Part shown: positions 9,886 through 21,501 of the stretch, piece after piece
Layout of the letters: each line of letters opens with the position of its first letter
Numbering within the stretch: the first letter of the stretch is position 1
Assembly: GCA_022649135.1 (NCBI GenBank)
Contig: JALCNP010000004.1
Span: 1-64,000 of the forward strand
Direction: 5' to 3'
Length of the DNA stretch: 64,000 nucleotides
Source: Bifidobacterium sp.
GTDB taxonomy: Bacteria; Actinomycetota; Actinomycetes; Actinomycetales; Bifidobacteriaceae
Position numbers and translations under genes: made by a program
Notes under the pieces: generated by a model
The model's input: the letters and a program-made list of their open reading frames with translations, nothing else
The model's database searches: none
Told to the model about the DNA's origin: nothing

Positions 9886-9901
9886 GCTTCACACCAGAAA
9901 A

Positions 9902-10036
9902 CTAGGCTGCAAGCGATTTGCGACCCTTTGCCCGGCGGCCATTGATGATGGCGCGGCCCGCACGGGTACGCATACGTAGGCGGAAGCCATGCTTCATGTG
10001 GCGACGTCGATTATTCGGCTGAAATGTCCTCTTCAT
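9902..10036 (-). CDS. rpmH: 50S ribosomal protein L34
   Basis: Hand translation gives [44 protein letters not shown] (44 aa); absent from the ORF track because of its length. Confidence 0.97.
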   Translation of the reverse strand: MKRTFQPNNRRRHMKHGFRLRMRTRAGRAIINGRRAKGRKSLAA

Positions 10037-10227
10037 AATAAAGCTCCTGGTTTTTAGCCATGCAAATGCATGGCTCCTCATGAGTCAAGCTATACCAAAT
10101 TACTCTAACCCTTGACCTTTAGTCAAAACAAGTGTCGATTTTCCTTGCAATGTTCATATATTGAGAACCTCGCGGCACCGCTGAAAAAGCTCAAATCGTT
10201 GCTATTGCAGCCCGCAGCGGGGATAAG

Positions 10228-10292
10228 TTATCCACAAACTACATAATTGTTATTCACATTTCAGTAATTTCAACACGCAAGACGGTGGATAA
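10228..10292. promoter_or_regulatory. DnaA boxes upstream of dnaA
   Basis: TTATCCACA at 10228-10236 (perfect) and GGTGGATAA at 10284-10292 (one mismatch to TGTGGATAA). Confidence 0.7.
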
Positions 10293-10437
10293 CTTAAAAC
10301 AATCGTAGTAAATATAATCTATTGTATTTTATGAGCATCCTGCCTTCGCATGCGTATCGAGCATGAGGGGTCAGAATGCCGCAAAACCGTTCACAATAGC
10401 AGTGCACCGCTGATAAAGGACAATGAAGGGGGCCAAT

Positions 10438-12036
10438 ATGGCACAGGTGCCAAGCGACCCCGTTACCCAGGCGGTATCCATGTGGTCGAACACGCTTGCG
10501 CTTCTCAAACGCAACTCCTCGCTGACCTCGCGGGACAAAGGCTGGCTGGAAGGTGTGGTTCCTGAGGCGATTTTCGGTACCACCATAGTGCTGTGCGTCA
10601 CCAATACCGCAACCCAACAGGCGCTTCAGAACGAACTGAACGAGCCCTTGCTGAAGGCTTTGCGCATCAGTGCGGGACAGGACATGTTCCCGGCATTCAA
10701 GATCGTCCCCTCTCCCGATAATCGTACGGCCGAGACGGCGAAAGAAACCAAGGCGCACCAAGGCGGCAATGACGCTTCGGCACGTCCGCAGAACCCACCC
10801 GATCGTGCCCGTGCAGCCTCTCGGGCCACGCATGACCAGGTGCAGGGATCCAGGACCCAGACCCCGGTGAAATCGCTTCAGGGTTCGCTTCCGATTCCCT
10901 CATCCATACCCGAGGTGGCGATCCCGGAGCAGCCTCCCCTTGCCGACGACCAGGTTTTCCCCGTGGATCAGCACAGGGCGAGTTTGGATCCACAAACACA
11001 CCTGAACAAGAACGCGACCTTCGACACCTTTGTTCCCGGTGATTCCAATCGTTTTGCACGCACCGTGGCCCTGGCGGTCGCTGAGGGCTCCGGAAGGGAC
11101 TTCAATCCGCTGTGCATCTACGGGGGTTCCGGTCTGGGAAAGACCCACCTTCTCAACGCCATCGGAAACTACGCCCTTGTCAAGGACGATTCTCTGAAGG
11201 TTCGCTATGTGACAAGCGAGGAGTTCACCAATGAGTTCATCGAGGCGCTGCAGACGCCTAATCAAAGTCAGGGACAGATAGCGGATTTCAATCGTCGCTA
11301 TCGGGAGGTCGACGTTCTTCTCATCGACGACATCCAGTTTCTCGGAGGCAAGGAAGCCACGCTCGAACAGTTCTTCCACACCTTCAATTCGTTGTATCAG
11401 GCGAACAAGCGGATCGTGATCGCTTCCGACGTGGCCCCCAAAAACCTTAAAGGATTCGAAGCCCGTCTGATCTCCCGCTTCGAATCGGGTCTGACGGTGG
11501 ACGTCAAACCGCCCGATCTGGAGACGCGCATCGCGATTCTTCGCATGATGGCCTCCATGAACGGCACGAACATTCCCAACAACGCGCTTGACCTCATCGC
11601 GGAGCGTTTTACGGAGAACATTCGTGAGCTCGAGGGAGCCCTGACACGGGTCACGGCGGTGGCTTCCCTGAGTAACCAACCGGTCACCCGCGCTCTGGCG
11701 GAGCAGACTCTGCAGGATTTCTTCACCAGCGACGTCGAAGTCAAACCGACGGACATCATCGGTCAGGTCGCCAAGTATTTCCATCTCACCTTCGACGATC
11801 TTGTCGGACGTGCCCGCACCAAGAACGTCGCGCTGGCACGTCAGGTGGCCATGTATCTGGCCCGGGAAATGACGAGCATGAGCCTTGTGGACATCGGTGA
11901 GGTGTTCGGGGGACGTGACCATACGACCGTCATGCATGCGTATACGCGTATAAGCAACGAAATGCAGGAGAAGCAAGAGATATACAACTATGTCATGGAG
12001 CTGACGGTTCGTCTCAAGCAGCATCCTCAGGAATAG
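10438..12036 (+). CDS. dnaA: Chromosomal replication initiator DnaA
   Basis: [18 protein letters not shown] Walker [15 protein letters not shown]-terminal [13 protein letters not shown]-binding signature; start MAQVPSD at 10438. Confidence 0.97.
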   Translation: MAQVPSDPVTQAVSMWSNTLALLKRNSSLTSRDKGWLEGVVPEAIFGTTIVLCVTNTATQQALQNELNEPLLKALRISAGQDMFPAFKIVPSPDNRTAETAKETKAHQGGNDASARPQNPPDRARAASRATHDQVQGSRTQTPVKSLQGSLPIPSSIPEVAIPEQPPLADDQVFPVDQHRASLDPQTHLNKNATFDTFVPGDSNRFARTVALAVAEGSGRDFNPLCIYGGSGLGKTHLLNAIGNYALVKDDSLKVRYVTSEEFTNEFIEALQTPNQSQGQIADFNRRYREVDVLLIDDIQFLGGKEATLEQFFHTFNSLYQANKRIVIASDVAPKNLKGFEARLISRFESGLTVDVKPPDLETRIAILRMMASMNGTNIPNNALDLIAERFTENIRELEGALTRVTAVASLSNQPVTRALAEQTLQDFFTSDVEVKPTDIIGQVAKYFHLTFDDLVGRARTKNVALARQVAMYLAREMTSMSLVDIGEVFGGRDHTTVMHAYTRISNEMQEKQEIYNYVMELTVRLKQHPQE

Positions 12037-12389
12037 CGGCTGTAATTCCCGCTGTTTCCGCCGCTGCGTGACAATCCGATCACATCCCGCACGTCCAGGA
12101 GCCCTCATGTGGACGGTGTCATGGAACTGCGGTGCGTGCCTCACATTCATTACGCTGCCGACATCGTCCGGTCGCCGATATCGTCCATGGATGGCCTATT
12201 CACAACCAATCCGCCATGATCACCCGGCTTTCGAACCCGTTCCATTCGCCGCATCATCGCGCAAGAACCATCCATGCGCATCGTTGCGGCGAATTTTTCT
12301 CCCTGTTTTTCCGGGAAATTCGTGTCGACGAATCGAGGGAAACCTATTCATCGTCGAATTCGACACTCCGCTTACCGGCGGTCATAAAT

Positions 12390-12580
12390 AAAAGTTATCC
12401 ACACCGTTATGCACAAATGTGGGTAAATCCTGCGAATAAGTCGTGGATATACCCCTATCGCTGTGTGGAAAAGTCGTGGACTACTCCGTCGCCATTGTGG
12501 ATAAGTATCGGCGCTCATTGTCATTGTGGATAACCTTGGGTTTTATCCACAATTCGCGCAGTAGTTATCCACAGCCTCGT
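12390..12580. other. oriC: DnaA-box cluster between dnaA and dnaN
   Basis: Perfect boxes TTATCCACA at 12395-12403, 12543-12551, 12565-12573 and TGTGGATAA at 12496-12504, 12525-12533. Confidence 0.93.
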
Positions 12581-12770
12581 GTATCCTCAAACCTATTGCG
12601 CCATCTGGTATCCAGACGGTTTTCCACACTATCCACCGTGCTTATTATGACGACTACTTACACTCTCTTACGTTCATCACAGTCGACATAATCATCCGCC
12701 GAGACTGTGAAATCGCCTCCGACCCAGCAGGCTAGAATGATGAAAGATATTGCAGGAAATGAGGGAAGAT

Positions 12771-13895
12771 ATGAAAGTCGAAATTGATTCCGCAGCGCTG
12801 GCAGACGCTGTTGCGTGGACGACTCGCGTTATCGATGCGCGCCCGGCCAACCCGATACTTGCCGGAGTACAACTCGAAGCCATCGACGGTGCTCTCCAGC
12901 TCAGCGCCTTCAATTACGAAATTTCCGCACGCCACCATATTGAGGCCGGCATAGATGAAACAGGCAGCATTCTTGTTCTGGGCAAGCTTCTTGCGGACAT
13001 CACCAAATCGTTGCCTGCGGAAAAAACCTATCTCTCCACCACCGACTCGACGCTGACGATTACATCGGGAAAATCGACCTTCACGTTGCAATTGATGCCT
13101 CAGAGTGAATATCCCGATCTGCCCGTCGTTCCTCCGAAAATCGGACAGGTCGACGCACAGACATTCGCTCAGGCGGTATCCCAGGCGACCGTCGCCGTGT
13201 CCCGTGAGGAAAACAGGCCCGTTCTCACCGGTGTTCGTGTGCAGTTCCAGTCCGACCGGGTGATCATGACATCAACGGACAGATTCCGTCTTTCCCGGTC
13301 GACCTTCACCTGGTCACCGAAAAACGAAGAGGTCGACACCGTCACCCTTGTACGGGGATCCCTGCTCAAGGACGTGGCCCGGGCACTGGACGAGCACCAG
13401 AACGTCATCGTGGACTTCGATTCGGAGACACCATCGCTGCTTGGCTTCGAAAACGCAGGACGCGTGTCCACGTCTCAATTGATCGACGGCGAGTTTCCCG
13501 CGGTCGACCGTCTCTTCGCCGATGAATACCCCATCCAGGCGGTCATCGACAAGCAACTGCTCATAGCCGCAATCAAGCGAGTCGCTCTGGTGGCCGAACG
13601 CAATGCCCCCATTCGCATGGTTTTCTCCGGACAGGAGCTCACGCTCTCCGCCGGCGCTGCGGATGAGGCCCAGGCATCGGAAACACTTGACGTCGATATG
13701 GATGGGGACGACATCACCGTCGCCTTCAACCCCTCGTATCTCATCGAGGGTCTGAGCGCGATCACGGAACCTTTCGTCCGTATGAAAATGACGACCGCGG
13801 TCAAACCGGTCGAGTTCAACGGCCAACAGGAAGCGGATTCCGATGAGTCCCAGGATTACCGATACCTTCTTGTGCCCATGAGATTCAGCAACTAG
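12771..13895 (+). CDS. dnaN: DNA polymerase III beta sliding clamp
   Basis: MKVEIDSAALADAVAWTTRVIDARPANPILAGVQLEA...; ends YLLVPMRFSN; synteny. Confidence 0.95.
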   Translation: MKVEIDSAALADAVAWTTRVIDARPANPILAGVQLEAIDGALQLSAFNYEISARHHIEAGIDETGSILVLGKLLADITKSLPAEKTYLSTTDSTLTITSGKSTFTLQLMPQSEYPDLPVVPPKIGQVDAQTFAQAVSQATVAVSREENRPVLTGVRVQFQSDRVIMTSTDRFRLSRSTFTWSPKNEEVDTVTLVRGSLLKDVARALDEHQNVIVDFDSETPSLLGFENAGRVSTSQLIDGEFPAVDRLFADEYPIQAVIDKQLLIAAIKRVALVAERNAPIRMVFSGQELTLSAGAADEAQASETLDVDMDGDDITVAFNPSYLIEGLSAITEPFVRMKMTTAVKPVEFNGQQEADSDESQDYRYLLVPMRFSN

Positions 13896-13957
13896 TTTTC
13901 CGCTGCCTGCACGCGGCGCCTGCCGAACTGCGGCGAGACAAACGTTCCGAACGTCCA

Positions 13958-15154
13958 ATGGGCCAGGCTTCGCGGTGCGGGCGACGGAAGGCACGGATGA
14001 AAGATGAAAAGGGAAGAGCAATCGTGTATGTCAGTCGGCTTGCGCTTGATCATTTCCGGTCGTGGCGGCAATGCGTTCTGGATTTTTCACCGGATATCAA
14101 CATCCTGCATGGTGCGAACGGCGTGGGGAAAACGAATCTCGTGGAAGCCATCGAGGTCCTCTCCACCGGTTCAAGCCACAGAACGGCCCATGCGCTTCCT
14201 TTGATCGAACATGGAAAGACGGCGGCGACGATTCGTGCGAACGTCGATTACGGCGACACGCGTCCGAACAGAACCTACGAAGCGACCATTGCCGCCCGCG
14301 GCGCGAACCGCGCACGCATTGACGGCGGAAGCTCCCTGTATCTGCGCGACATCGTAGGGCAGATACCCAGCGTGACCTTTTCACCCGAGGATCAGCGTCT
14401 GATTGTGGCGGAGCCTGCGGAGCGAAGGAATTTCCTGGATCAGGCGGGTGCACAGCTCATCGGTGGCTATATGGACACGCTGCAGACCTATACCCGTATC
14501 GCCAGGCAACGTGCGGCGCTGCTGAAGCATATGGGAGAGGACGCAGGATCGACCTCGGCCGTCGAGCTCAATGGTTTGGAAATATGGACGGGGCAGCTGA
14601 TCGAGGCCGGAATCTCGCTGACAAGGAAGCGCGAACAGGTCATCGGTCGACTATCGCCGGCACTGACGGAAAGCTACCAGGACTTCGCGGGCAGCATGCG
14701 CAAGGCCGAGCTCCGCTACGCCCCCTCGTTTTCGGAAGTGTTCGGCGAGGATGATGGCACGATGGCGATCAGCAGACATTTCCAACGCATCTATCAGGGG
14801 GAGCTGGCCCGCGGCCAGAATCTGATCGGACCGCACCGGGACGATATGCTTTTTACACTGGATGGCATGCCGGCGCGCGACTTTGCCTCTAACGGCGAGA
14901 TATGGACGATGGCTCTGGCGATGAAAATCGCGTTGTTCCATGCGATCACGCAGTCTCAGGGGGTGCGTCCCCTGGTGATCCTTGACGATGTATTCGCCCA
15001 GCTCGACGAGGACAGGCGGGACAAGATACTCGCATTCGCCAGACGGCAGGATCAGGTTCTCATCACGGTGGCTGCGGTCGGTGACATACCTCCCATGCAT
15101 GATGAGGCCCACGTCATCGATGTGGGGGACGTCGGCAATGGTGATCCGCAATGA
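13958..15154 (+). CDS. recF: DNA replication/repair protein RecF (true start may be ~14024)
   Basis: LALDHFRSWRQCVLDFSPDINILHGANGVGKTNLVEAIEVLS; LVILDDVFAQLDEDRRDKIL. Confidence 0.93.
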   Translation: MGQASRCGRRKARMKDEKGRAIVYVSRLALDHFRSWRQCVLDFSPDINILHGANGVGKTNLVEAIEVLSTGSSHRTAHALPLIEHGKTAATIRANVDYGDTRPNRTYEATIAARGANRARIDGGSSLYLRDIVGQIPSVTFSPEDQRLIVAEPAERRNFLDQAGAQLIGGYMDTLQTYTRIARQRAALLKHMGEDAGSTSAVELNGLEIWTGQLIEAGISLTRKREQVIGRLSPALTESYQDFAGSMRKAELRYAPSFSEVFGEDDGTMAISRHFQRIYQGELARGQNLIGPHRDDMLFTLDGMPARDFASNGEIWTMALAMKIALFHAITQSQGVRPLVILDDVFAQLDEDRRDKILAFARRQDQVLITVAAVGDIPPMHDEAHVIDVGDVGNGDPQ

Positions 15155-15633
15155 CTCCGCCGATCGCACGCAGGCTGAAGATCGATACACGCAAACTGCC
15201 CGCTCAGGTGTTCGACCGCTGCGTGGCCCGCGCAGGTGCAATCCACAATCGGGCCGAGCGGGAGCAGAAGGCGTGGGACAGCTTTGGCAAGCCGGGGCGT
15301 GATCCGAATCGCCTTAACGGGGTGATGGCGGTGGTCGCGCGCCATGGGCAGTGGATGCCGCATCTGAAGATCGCGCAGCTGCGCAATCATTGGGACCAGG
15401 TCGTCGGACCCGCCATAGCTCAGCATTCGCGTGTTGCTGACTGCACGGATGGGGTGCTGACCATCTGCACCGAATCACCTGTCTGGACGACTCAGCTGAC
15501 CTATCTGGTTCCGCAGCTTACGGATACCATTCGCAAGCGTCTTGATGGGCTGACGATCAACGAAATCAAAGTGACGGGGCCGCAAGCACGCGGTTTTTCC
15601 CGTACCTCGATGAGAAGACGACGAAACTATTAG
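15151..15633 (+). CDS. DUF721 domain-containing protein
   Basis: NHWDQVVGPAIAQHSRVADCTDGVLTICTESPVWTTQLTYLVPQL; sits between recF and gyrB as in actinobacteria. Confidence 0.85.
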   Translation: MTPPIARRLKIDTRKLPAQVFDRCVARAGAIHNRAEREQKAWDSFGKPGRDPNRLNGVMAVVARHGQWMPHLKIAQLRNHWDQVVGPAIAQHSRVADCTDGVLTICTESPVWTTQLTYLVPQLTDTIRKRLDGLTINEIKVTGPQARGFSRTSMRRRRNY

Positions 15634-15745
15634 CAACAGTTCATTTCTGGGCACAAAGTCCTCTGTATCTAGTAGACTACATGCAGTATGGTCAAACGTC
15701 TAGAAGCCCCCGTTATTTGCGTTCTAGAGCGTATAGCCCGCGCAA

Positions 15746-17935
15746 ATGCCTCTCAGTGAAGAGGAATGCAGGAAAGGAACCTTTGTGGCAGACCTTGAAG
15801 TGGATTCAATGAACGACTCAGGTAACGATGAAATACACGAGGATGGAAAGGACTCCGGAAATGAAGCGGACTCCGGGCAGATGAGCGCGGATCAGGAGGG
15901 CTCCGGCCAACTCGACGATGCGCAGCTTGACGACACCCTTGCGCCGGAACATTACGACGCCAGTGATCTGCGGGTTCTCGAGGGACTCGAGGCCGTACGC
16001 ATTCGTCCGGGCATGTACATCGGTTCCACTGGACCTCGCGGACTTCACCATCTAGTGTATGAGATCGTCGACAATTCGGTTGACGAGGCATTGGCGGGCT
16101 TTGCCTCCCACATCGAGGTCACCATCCTTGCCGACAACGGTGTTCGTGTGACCGATGACGGGCGCGGCATCCCGGTCGACGAAGTTCCCGGCGAGGGCGT
16201 CTCCGGGGTGGAGACCGTGATGACCAAGCTGCATGCCGGCGGCAAATTCGGAGGCGGCGGCTATGCGGTCTCCGGAGGTCTTCACGGCGTCGGCATCTCC
16301 GTGGTGAACGCCCTGTCCACCCGGGTCGACATCGAGGTGCGGCGTCAGGGGTTCCACTGGACGCAGACCTATGTGGACCAGCATCCGACGACCCATCTGA
16401 TCAAGGGTGGGCCTCTCGCCGAAGGCGAATCCACCGGGACCACGGTCACATTCTGGCCCGATAAGGCGATATTCGAAAGCACCGTATACGACTTCGAAAC
16501 ATTGCGCTCCCGTTTCCAGCAGATGGCATTCCTGAACAAGGGACTGAAGATCACGCTGACCGACCTGCGCCATACGGACACCGCGGGCGACGAGGTCGCC
16601 GGCGATGGAGACAACGTCGTCGAGGAGCTGCACCAGACCGTCACCTATCAGTATGCCAACGGCATCAAGGACTATGTGGAATATCTCGTCAAGTCGCGCA
16701 AGGCCACGCCGGTCGAGGACAACGTCATCGACTTCGAGGCGGAGGATCTGACCATCGGAATCTCCGCCGAGGTGGCCATGCAGTGGACCACCGCCTATTC
16801 GGAGTCCGTGCACACCTTCGCCAACACGATCTCCACCACCGAGGGGGGAACCCACGAGGAGGGATTCCGCGCGGCCCTGACCTCGCTGGTGAACCGCTAT
16901 GCACGAGACAAGAGTCTGCTGAAGGACAAGGACGACAACCTTTCCGGCGATGACGTGCGTGAAGGCCTGACGGCCGTCGTGTCCGTCAAGCTCACCAATC
17001 CCCAGTTCGAAGGGCAGACCAAGACGAAACTGGGCAATTCCGAGGCCAAGACCTTCGTGCAGCGGGTGATGACCGACAGGCTGGGGGATTGGTTCGATGC
17101 GCATCCCGGCGAGGCCAGAAACATCATTCAGAAGGCGATGGAGGCCTCCCGCGCCCGGATGGCGGCGAAGAAGGCACGGGAGAACACCCGGAGGAAATCC
17201 ATCTTCGAAACCGCGGGAATGCCCGACAAGCTCAAGGATTGCCAGTCGAACAACCCCGAGGAATGCGAGCTTTTCATCGTGGAGGGCGATTCCGCAGGCG
17301 GTTCCGCAATCCAGGGGCGCGACCCCATCACGCAGGCCATACTGCCCTTGCGAGGCAAGATCCTGAACACCGAACGTGCATCCATCGACCGCATGATGAA
17401 ATCCGAGACCATCGAATCCCTCATCACGGCCGTGGGCGGCGGCTACGGGGAGGAATTCAACCTCGACAAGGTTCGCTACCACAAGGTCATCATCATGGCA
17501 GATGCCGATGTCGACGGTGCCCATATCGCAACCCTGAATCTGACGCTGTTCTTCCGCTATATGCGCCCGATGATCACGGCGGGCTATGTCTACGTGGCCA
17601 TGCCGCCTCTGTATCGGCTCAAATGGACGAAAGGCGCTCATGACTTCGTGTATACGGACGCCGAACGCGACCGGGTGCTTGCCCAGGGCAAGGCCGCGGG
17701 TCGTCAGCTGCCCAAGGGTGAGGGAATCCAGCGATACAAGGGGCTGGGTGAGATGAGCTACCAGGAACTGTGGGAGACGACCATGGATCCCGTGCATCGC
17801 GTTCTTAAGCAGATCCACATCGAAGACGCGGCACAGGCCGACGAGACATTCTCCATGCTCATGGGGGACGAGGTGGAACCGCGTCGTCTCTTCATTCAAC
17901 GCAACGCGCGCGATGCCCGGTTCATCGATGCCTAG
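15746..17935 (+). CDS. gyrB: DNA gyrase subunit B (start uncertain)
   Basis: VLEGLEAVRIRPGMYIGSTGPRGLHHLVYEIVDNSVDEALAG; EGDSAGGSA; PLRGKILNTE. Confidence 0.97.
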   Translation: MPLSEEECRKGTFVADLEVDSMNDSGNDEIHEDGKDSGNEADSGQMSADQEGSGQLDDAQLDDTLAPEHYDASDLRVLEGLEAVRIRPGMYIGSTGPRGLHHLVYEIVDNSVDEALAGFASHIEVTILADNGVRVTDDGRGIPVDEVPGEGVSGVETVMTKLHAGGKFGGGGYAVSGGLHGVGISVVNALSTRVDIEVRRQGFHWTQTYVDQHPTTHLIKGGPLAEGESTGTTVTFWPDKAIFESTVYDFETLRSRFQQMAFLNKGLKITLTDLRHTDTAGDEVAGDGDNVVEELHQTVTYQYANGIKDYVEYLVKSRKATPVEDNVIDFEAEDLTIGISAEVAMQWTTAYSESVHTFANTISTTEGGTHEEGFRAALTSLVNRYARDKSLLKDKDDNLSGDDVREGLTAVVSVKLTNPQFEGQTKTKLGNSEAKTFVQRVMTDRLGDWFDAHPGEARNIIQKAMEASRARMAAKKARENTRRKSIFETAGMPDKLKDCQSNNPEECELFIVEGDSAGGSAIQGRDPITQAILPLRGKILNTERASIDRMMKSETIESLITAVGGGYGEEFNLDKVRYHKVIIMADADVDGAHIATLNLTLFFRYMRPMITAGYVYVAMPPLYRLKWTKGAHDFVYTDAERDRVLAQGKAAGRQLPKGEGIQRYKGLGEMSYQELWETTMDPVHRVLKQIHIEDAAQADETFSMLMGDEVEPRRLFIQRNARDARFIDA

Positions 17936-18005
17936 ATGCGACGGCCGCCGAGTGGGACGGCCAACCGCAGATGCGCACAAGCACTTATAAAGCAAAGGGA
18001 TAACA

Positions 18006-20735
18006 GTGGCAGACGAAACGAATAACACCGATGGCACCGGTGAGCGCAACGCTCCCGACGGTTCGCTCGAACCGTTGAGTCCACAGGAAAACGACAATAC
18101 CGACTACGGGCTGCTCAGCGGTGAGCGCGTCAAGCGCATGGATCTGCAGCAGGAGATGCGCGAATCATATCTCGCCTATGCGCTGTCCGTCATCGTCGAA
18201 CGCGCCCTTCCCGACGTGCGCGACGGCATGAAACCGGTGCACCGCCGCGTGATCTACGCGATGTATGACGGAGGCTATCGGCCCGATCGGGGATACAACA
18301 AGTGCTCCCGTGTCGTCGGCGATGTGATGGGCAAGTACCATCCGCACGGCGATTCGGCAATATACGACACCCTGGTGCGCATGGCTCAGTCCTGGTCGAT
18401 GCGGTATCTGCTCGTTGACGGTCAGGGGAACTTCGGCTCCCCGGGCGACGACCCCGCTGCGGCCATGCGGTACACCGAGTGCCGCATGGCACCTCTGGCC
18501 ATGGAGATGGTGCGCGACATCGACAAGGACACGGTCGACTTCGTTCCCAACTACGACGGGAAAACACAGGAGCCGACAGTGCTTCCGGCGCGCTTCCCCA
18601 ACCTGCTGGTGAACGGCTCCTCCGGCATCGCCGTCGGCATGGCCACGAACATTCCCCCGCACAACATGCGCGAGGTCGCGCAAGGCGTGCATTGGGACCT
18701 CGATCACCCTGACGCCAGCAGGGAAGAACTTCTGGAGGCTCTCCTCACCCTGATCAAGGGGCCCGATTTCCCCACGGGTGCCACCATACTGGGGCACAAG
18801 GGAATCGAGCAGGCATACCGCACCGGCCGTGGTCTGATCACCATGCGTGCGGTGGTCAACACGGAGGAGATCAAGGGCCGCATGTGCCTGGTGGTGACGG
18901 AGCTGCCCTATCAGGTGAATCCGGACCGTCTTTCGGTTTCCATTCGCGAGGCGGTGCGTGACGGCAAGATCCAGGGCATCGCGGACATGCGCGATGAGAC
19001 GTCGGGTCGTACCGGGCAGCGTCTGGTGCTTGTGCTCAAACGTGACGCCGTGCCCAAGGTCGTTCTCAACAATCTGTACAAGCATTCCCAGTTGCAGCAG
19101 ACATTCGGTGCGAATATGCTTGCGCTGGTCGACGGGGTTCCGCGAACGCTGTCGTTGGATGCCTTCATCCGCCATTGGGTGGATCATCAGCTCGAAGTCA
19201 TCGAGCGCCGGACCCGCTACCTCAAGAGGGAGGCCGAAGAGCGCGATCACATCCTGCAGGGATATCTCAAGGCGCTCGATATGATCGAGGAGGTCATATC
19301 GCTTATCCGTGCCTCCAAGGACGTCGACACCGCCAGAACCGGTCTTATGAACCTGCTCGACGTCGACGAAACCCAGGCGGACGCCATTCTCGCCATGCAG
19401 CTTCGCCGTCTGGCCGCTTTGGAGCGACAGAAGATCGTCGACGAGCACGAGGAGCTGATGCGCAGAATCTCGGACTACGAGGACATCCTGTCCAGTCCGC
19501 AACGGCAGCGCACCATCGTCGGAGACGAGCTCGACGAAATCGTCGCGAAGTACGGCGATGACCGCCGAACGAAGATCCTGCCATTCTCGGGTGAGATGAA
19601 TGTCGAGGATCTCATCGCGGATGAGAACGTCGTCGTAACCGTGACCCATTCGGGATTCATCAAAAGAACGAAGGCCGACGAATACCGTGCCCAGCATCGC
19701 GGAGGCAAGGGGATTCGGGGGGCGAAACTGCGCGAGGACGACATCGTCGATCATTTCTTCCTCACCTCGACCCATAATTGGCTCCTGTTCTTCACGAACA
19801 AGGGGCGCGTGTACCGGATCAAGGCCTATGAGCTTCCCGAGGGGTCACGCGACTCCAAGGGGCAGCATGTGGCGAATCTTCTCCAGTTCAGTCCCGATGA
19901 GAGCATCCAGGCGGTGCTGTCGATTCCGAATTACGAAGTCTCCACCTATCTTGTTCTTGCCACACGCAGCGGCAAGGTCAAGAAAACGGCGCTGGCCGAA
20001 TACGATTCCCCTCGCCAGGGCGGTCTGATCGCCGTTCGGCTCATGGCGGACGAGGAAACCGGAGAGCCGGCCGACGAGTTGATCGGTGCCGCGCTATGCA
20101 ACGCCGATGATGACATCATTCTCGTGTCCCGCAAGGGCATGAGTCTGAAGTTCCGTGCCGACGACGAGCAGCTGCGCCCCATGGGACGCCAGACCGCAGG
20201 TGTGCAGGGCATGAAGTTCCGTGACGGGGATGAGCTTCTCGCCATGGACGTCGTATCCGGAGAAAGCGTCGAGGACCTTCTTGTGGTGACGAACGAAGGC
20301 TTTGCCAAGCGAACCGCCATCGAGGAATACAGACTTCAGGGCCGCAACGGATTCGGAGTGAAGGCGCTTCAGCTTGCGCAGGGTCGTGGCGCGCTTGTCG
20401 GCGCTCTCGTCGTGACCGGGGACGATCAGGTGATGGCCATCATGAAATCCGGCAAGGTCATTCGCTCCAACGTGAACGAAGTGAAGCGAACCGGCAGAAA
20501 CACCCAGGGCGTCACTCTCGCCAAGCCCGACAAGGGTGATGAGATCATCTCCATCGCGCGCAACGAGGATCGCGACGATGAGGATGATGCCATCGGAGAT
20601 GACGGGAACGACCTTCATGACGGTACGCAGGAGAACGCCGCGCACGATGTGAACGGGGTTTCCGCGCAAGCGGGACCGGACGATGGCTCCGCCGTAGAGA
20701 ACGATACTGTGCAGACCTCGGAGAATAACGAATAA
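18006..20735 (+). CDS. gyrA: DNA gyrase subunit A
   Basis: [36 protein letters not shown]-like region [38 protein letters not shown]. Confidence 0.97.
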   Translation: MADETNNTDGTGERNAPDGSLEPLSPQENDNTDYGLLSGERVKRMDLQQEMRESYLAYALSVIVERALPDVRDGMKPVHRRVIYAMYDGGYRPDRGYNKCSRVVGDVMGKYHPHGDSAIYDTLVRMAQSWSMRYLLVDGQGNFGSPGDDPAAAMRYTECRMAPLAMEMVRDIDKDTVDFVPNYDGKTQEPTVLPARFPNLLVNGSSGIAVGMATNIPPHNMREVAQGVHWDLDHPDASREELLEALLTLIKGPDFPTGATILGHKGIEQAYRTGRGLITMRAVVNTEEIKGRMCLVVTELPYQVNPDRLSVSIREAVRDGKIQGIADMRDETSGRTGQRLVLVLKRDAVPKVVLNNLYKHSQLQQTFGANMLALVDGVPRTLSLDAFIRHWVDHQLEVIERRTRYLKREAEERDHILQGYLKALDMIEEVISLIRASKDVDTARTGLMNLLDVDETQADAILAMQLRRLAALERQKIVDEHEELMRRISDYEDILSSPQRQRTIVGDELDEIVAKYGDDRRTKILPFSGEMNVEDLIADENVVVTVTHSGFIKRTKADEYRAQHRGGKGIRGAKLREDDIVDHFFLTSTHNWLLFFTNKGRVYRIKAYELPEGSRDSKGQHVANLLQFSPDESIQAVLSIPNYEVSTYLVLATRSGKVKKTALAEYDSPRQGGLIAVRLMADEETGEPADELIGAALCNADDDIILVSRKGMSLKFRADDEQLRPMGRQTAGVQGMKFRDGDELLAMDVVSGESVEDLLVVTNEGFAKRTAIEEYRLQGRNGFGVKALQLAQGRGALVGALVVTGDDQVMAIMKSGKVIRSNVNEVKRTGRNTQGVTLAKPDKGDEIISIARNEDRDDEDDAIGDDGNDLHDGTQENAAHDVNGVSAQAGPDDGSAVENDTVQTSENNE

Positions 20736-20796
20736 TCGTCCCTGAACACTGGTAGCCTCGGCTTCATTACCGGTAGAGAATCATCAAGGAGAACCG

Positions 20797-21336
20797 ATGA
20801 GTGACAATCGTGAAGAGAATGTGCGTGAAGGCGACCGACCGGCTGCAATCAGGCCCGAGCACCGGGAGTCGCTGAACGAAGGGCATGCCCCTCGTGTCGC
20901 TCGTTCCGTGCTCAACCAGAGGGCAGAGCACGAAAGGGATCGTTCCCCCCGTTCGCCGAGGCGCGGGACTCCTCGTGCCAGACGGATGAATCTGTCGCTT
21001 ACGCGCCTGGACGCATGGTCGGTCGCCAAGGTGACTTTTCTGCTCGGTGTCGCGGGAGGGATCATCCAGATCGTTGCAGCCGCATTGGTGTGGGCATTGC
21101 TCAACGCGGTGGGCGTGTTCGATCAGGTCACGCAGATAGTCTCGTCGACAGGTTTGGACTCCAGCGGGTTCAACCTTTCCGATGTGTTTTCCATCAGCAC
21201 GGTGCTCAGCGCGGTCACGATTTTTTCGATTATCGAAGTGATACTTTTTACGCTTCTCAGCACCATCATCGCACTGCTGTACAACGTCGTGAGCTCGCTC
21301 GTGGGCGGCGTGCACATGACATTGGGTGATGACTAG
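20797..21336 (+). CDS. DUF3566 transmembrane protein
   Basis: Conserved actinobacterial gene after gyrA; LTRLDAWSVAKVTFLLGVAGGIIQIVAAALVWALLNAVGVF. Confidence 0.85.
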   Translation: MSDNREENVREGDRPAAIRPEHRESLNEGHAPRVARSVLNQRAEHERDRSPRSPRRGTPRARRMNLSLTRLDAWSVAKVTFLLGVAGGIIQIVAAALVWALLNAVGVFDQVTQIVSSTGLDSSGFNLSDVFSISTVLSAVTIFSIIEVILFTLLSTIIALLYNVVSSLVGGVHMTLGDD

Positions 21337-21501
21337 CCTTAGCCTCACAGACGACGGCATCGCCAAGGCCCGCCGGATTCGCCTGCAGATCTGGGGTCTG
21401 TCGTCCAGACGAGCGGATCTGCGCGGGGAGACGAGTGCAGTTTCCCCGTTGCGGTTGCCGATGCCATTGTTTGCGATGCCGATTTCGATACCGGGATAAG
21501 C

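Noticed and set aside
16052-18097. 681-aa minus-strand ORF antisense to gyrB, and similar long antisense ORFs (e.g. 10900-12150, 18165-19775, 36745-38406, 46035-47675)
   Set aside because: Opposite strands carry clear conserved genes; long antisense ORFs are expected in high-GC coding DNA and show no recognisable domains.
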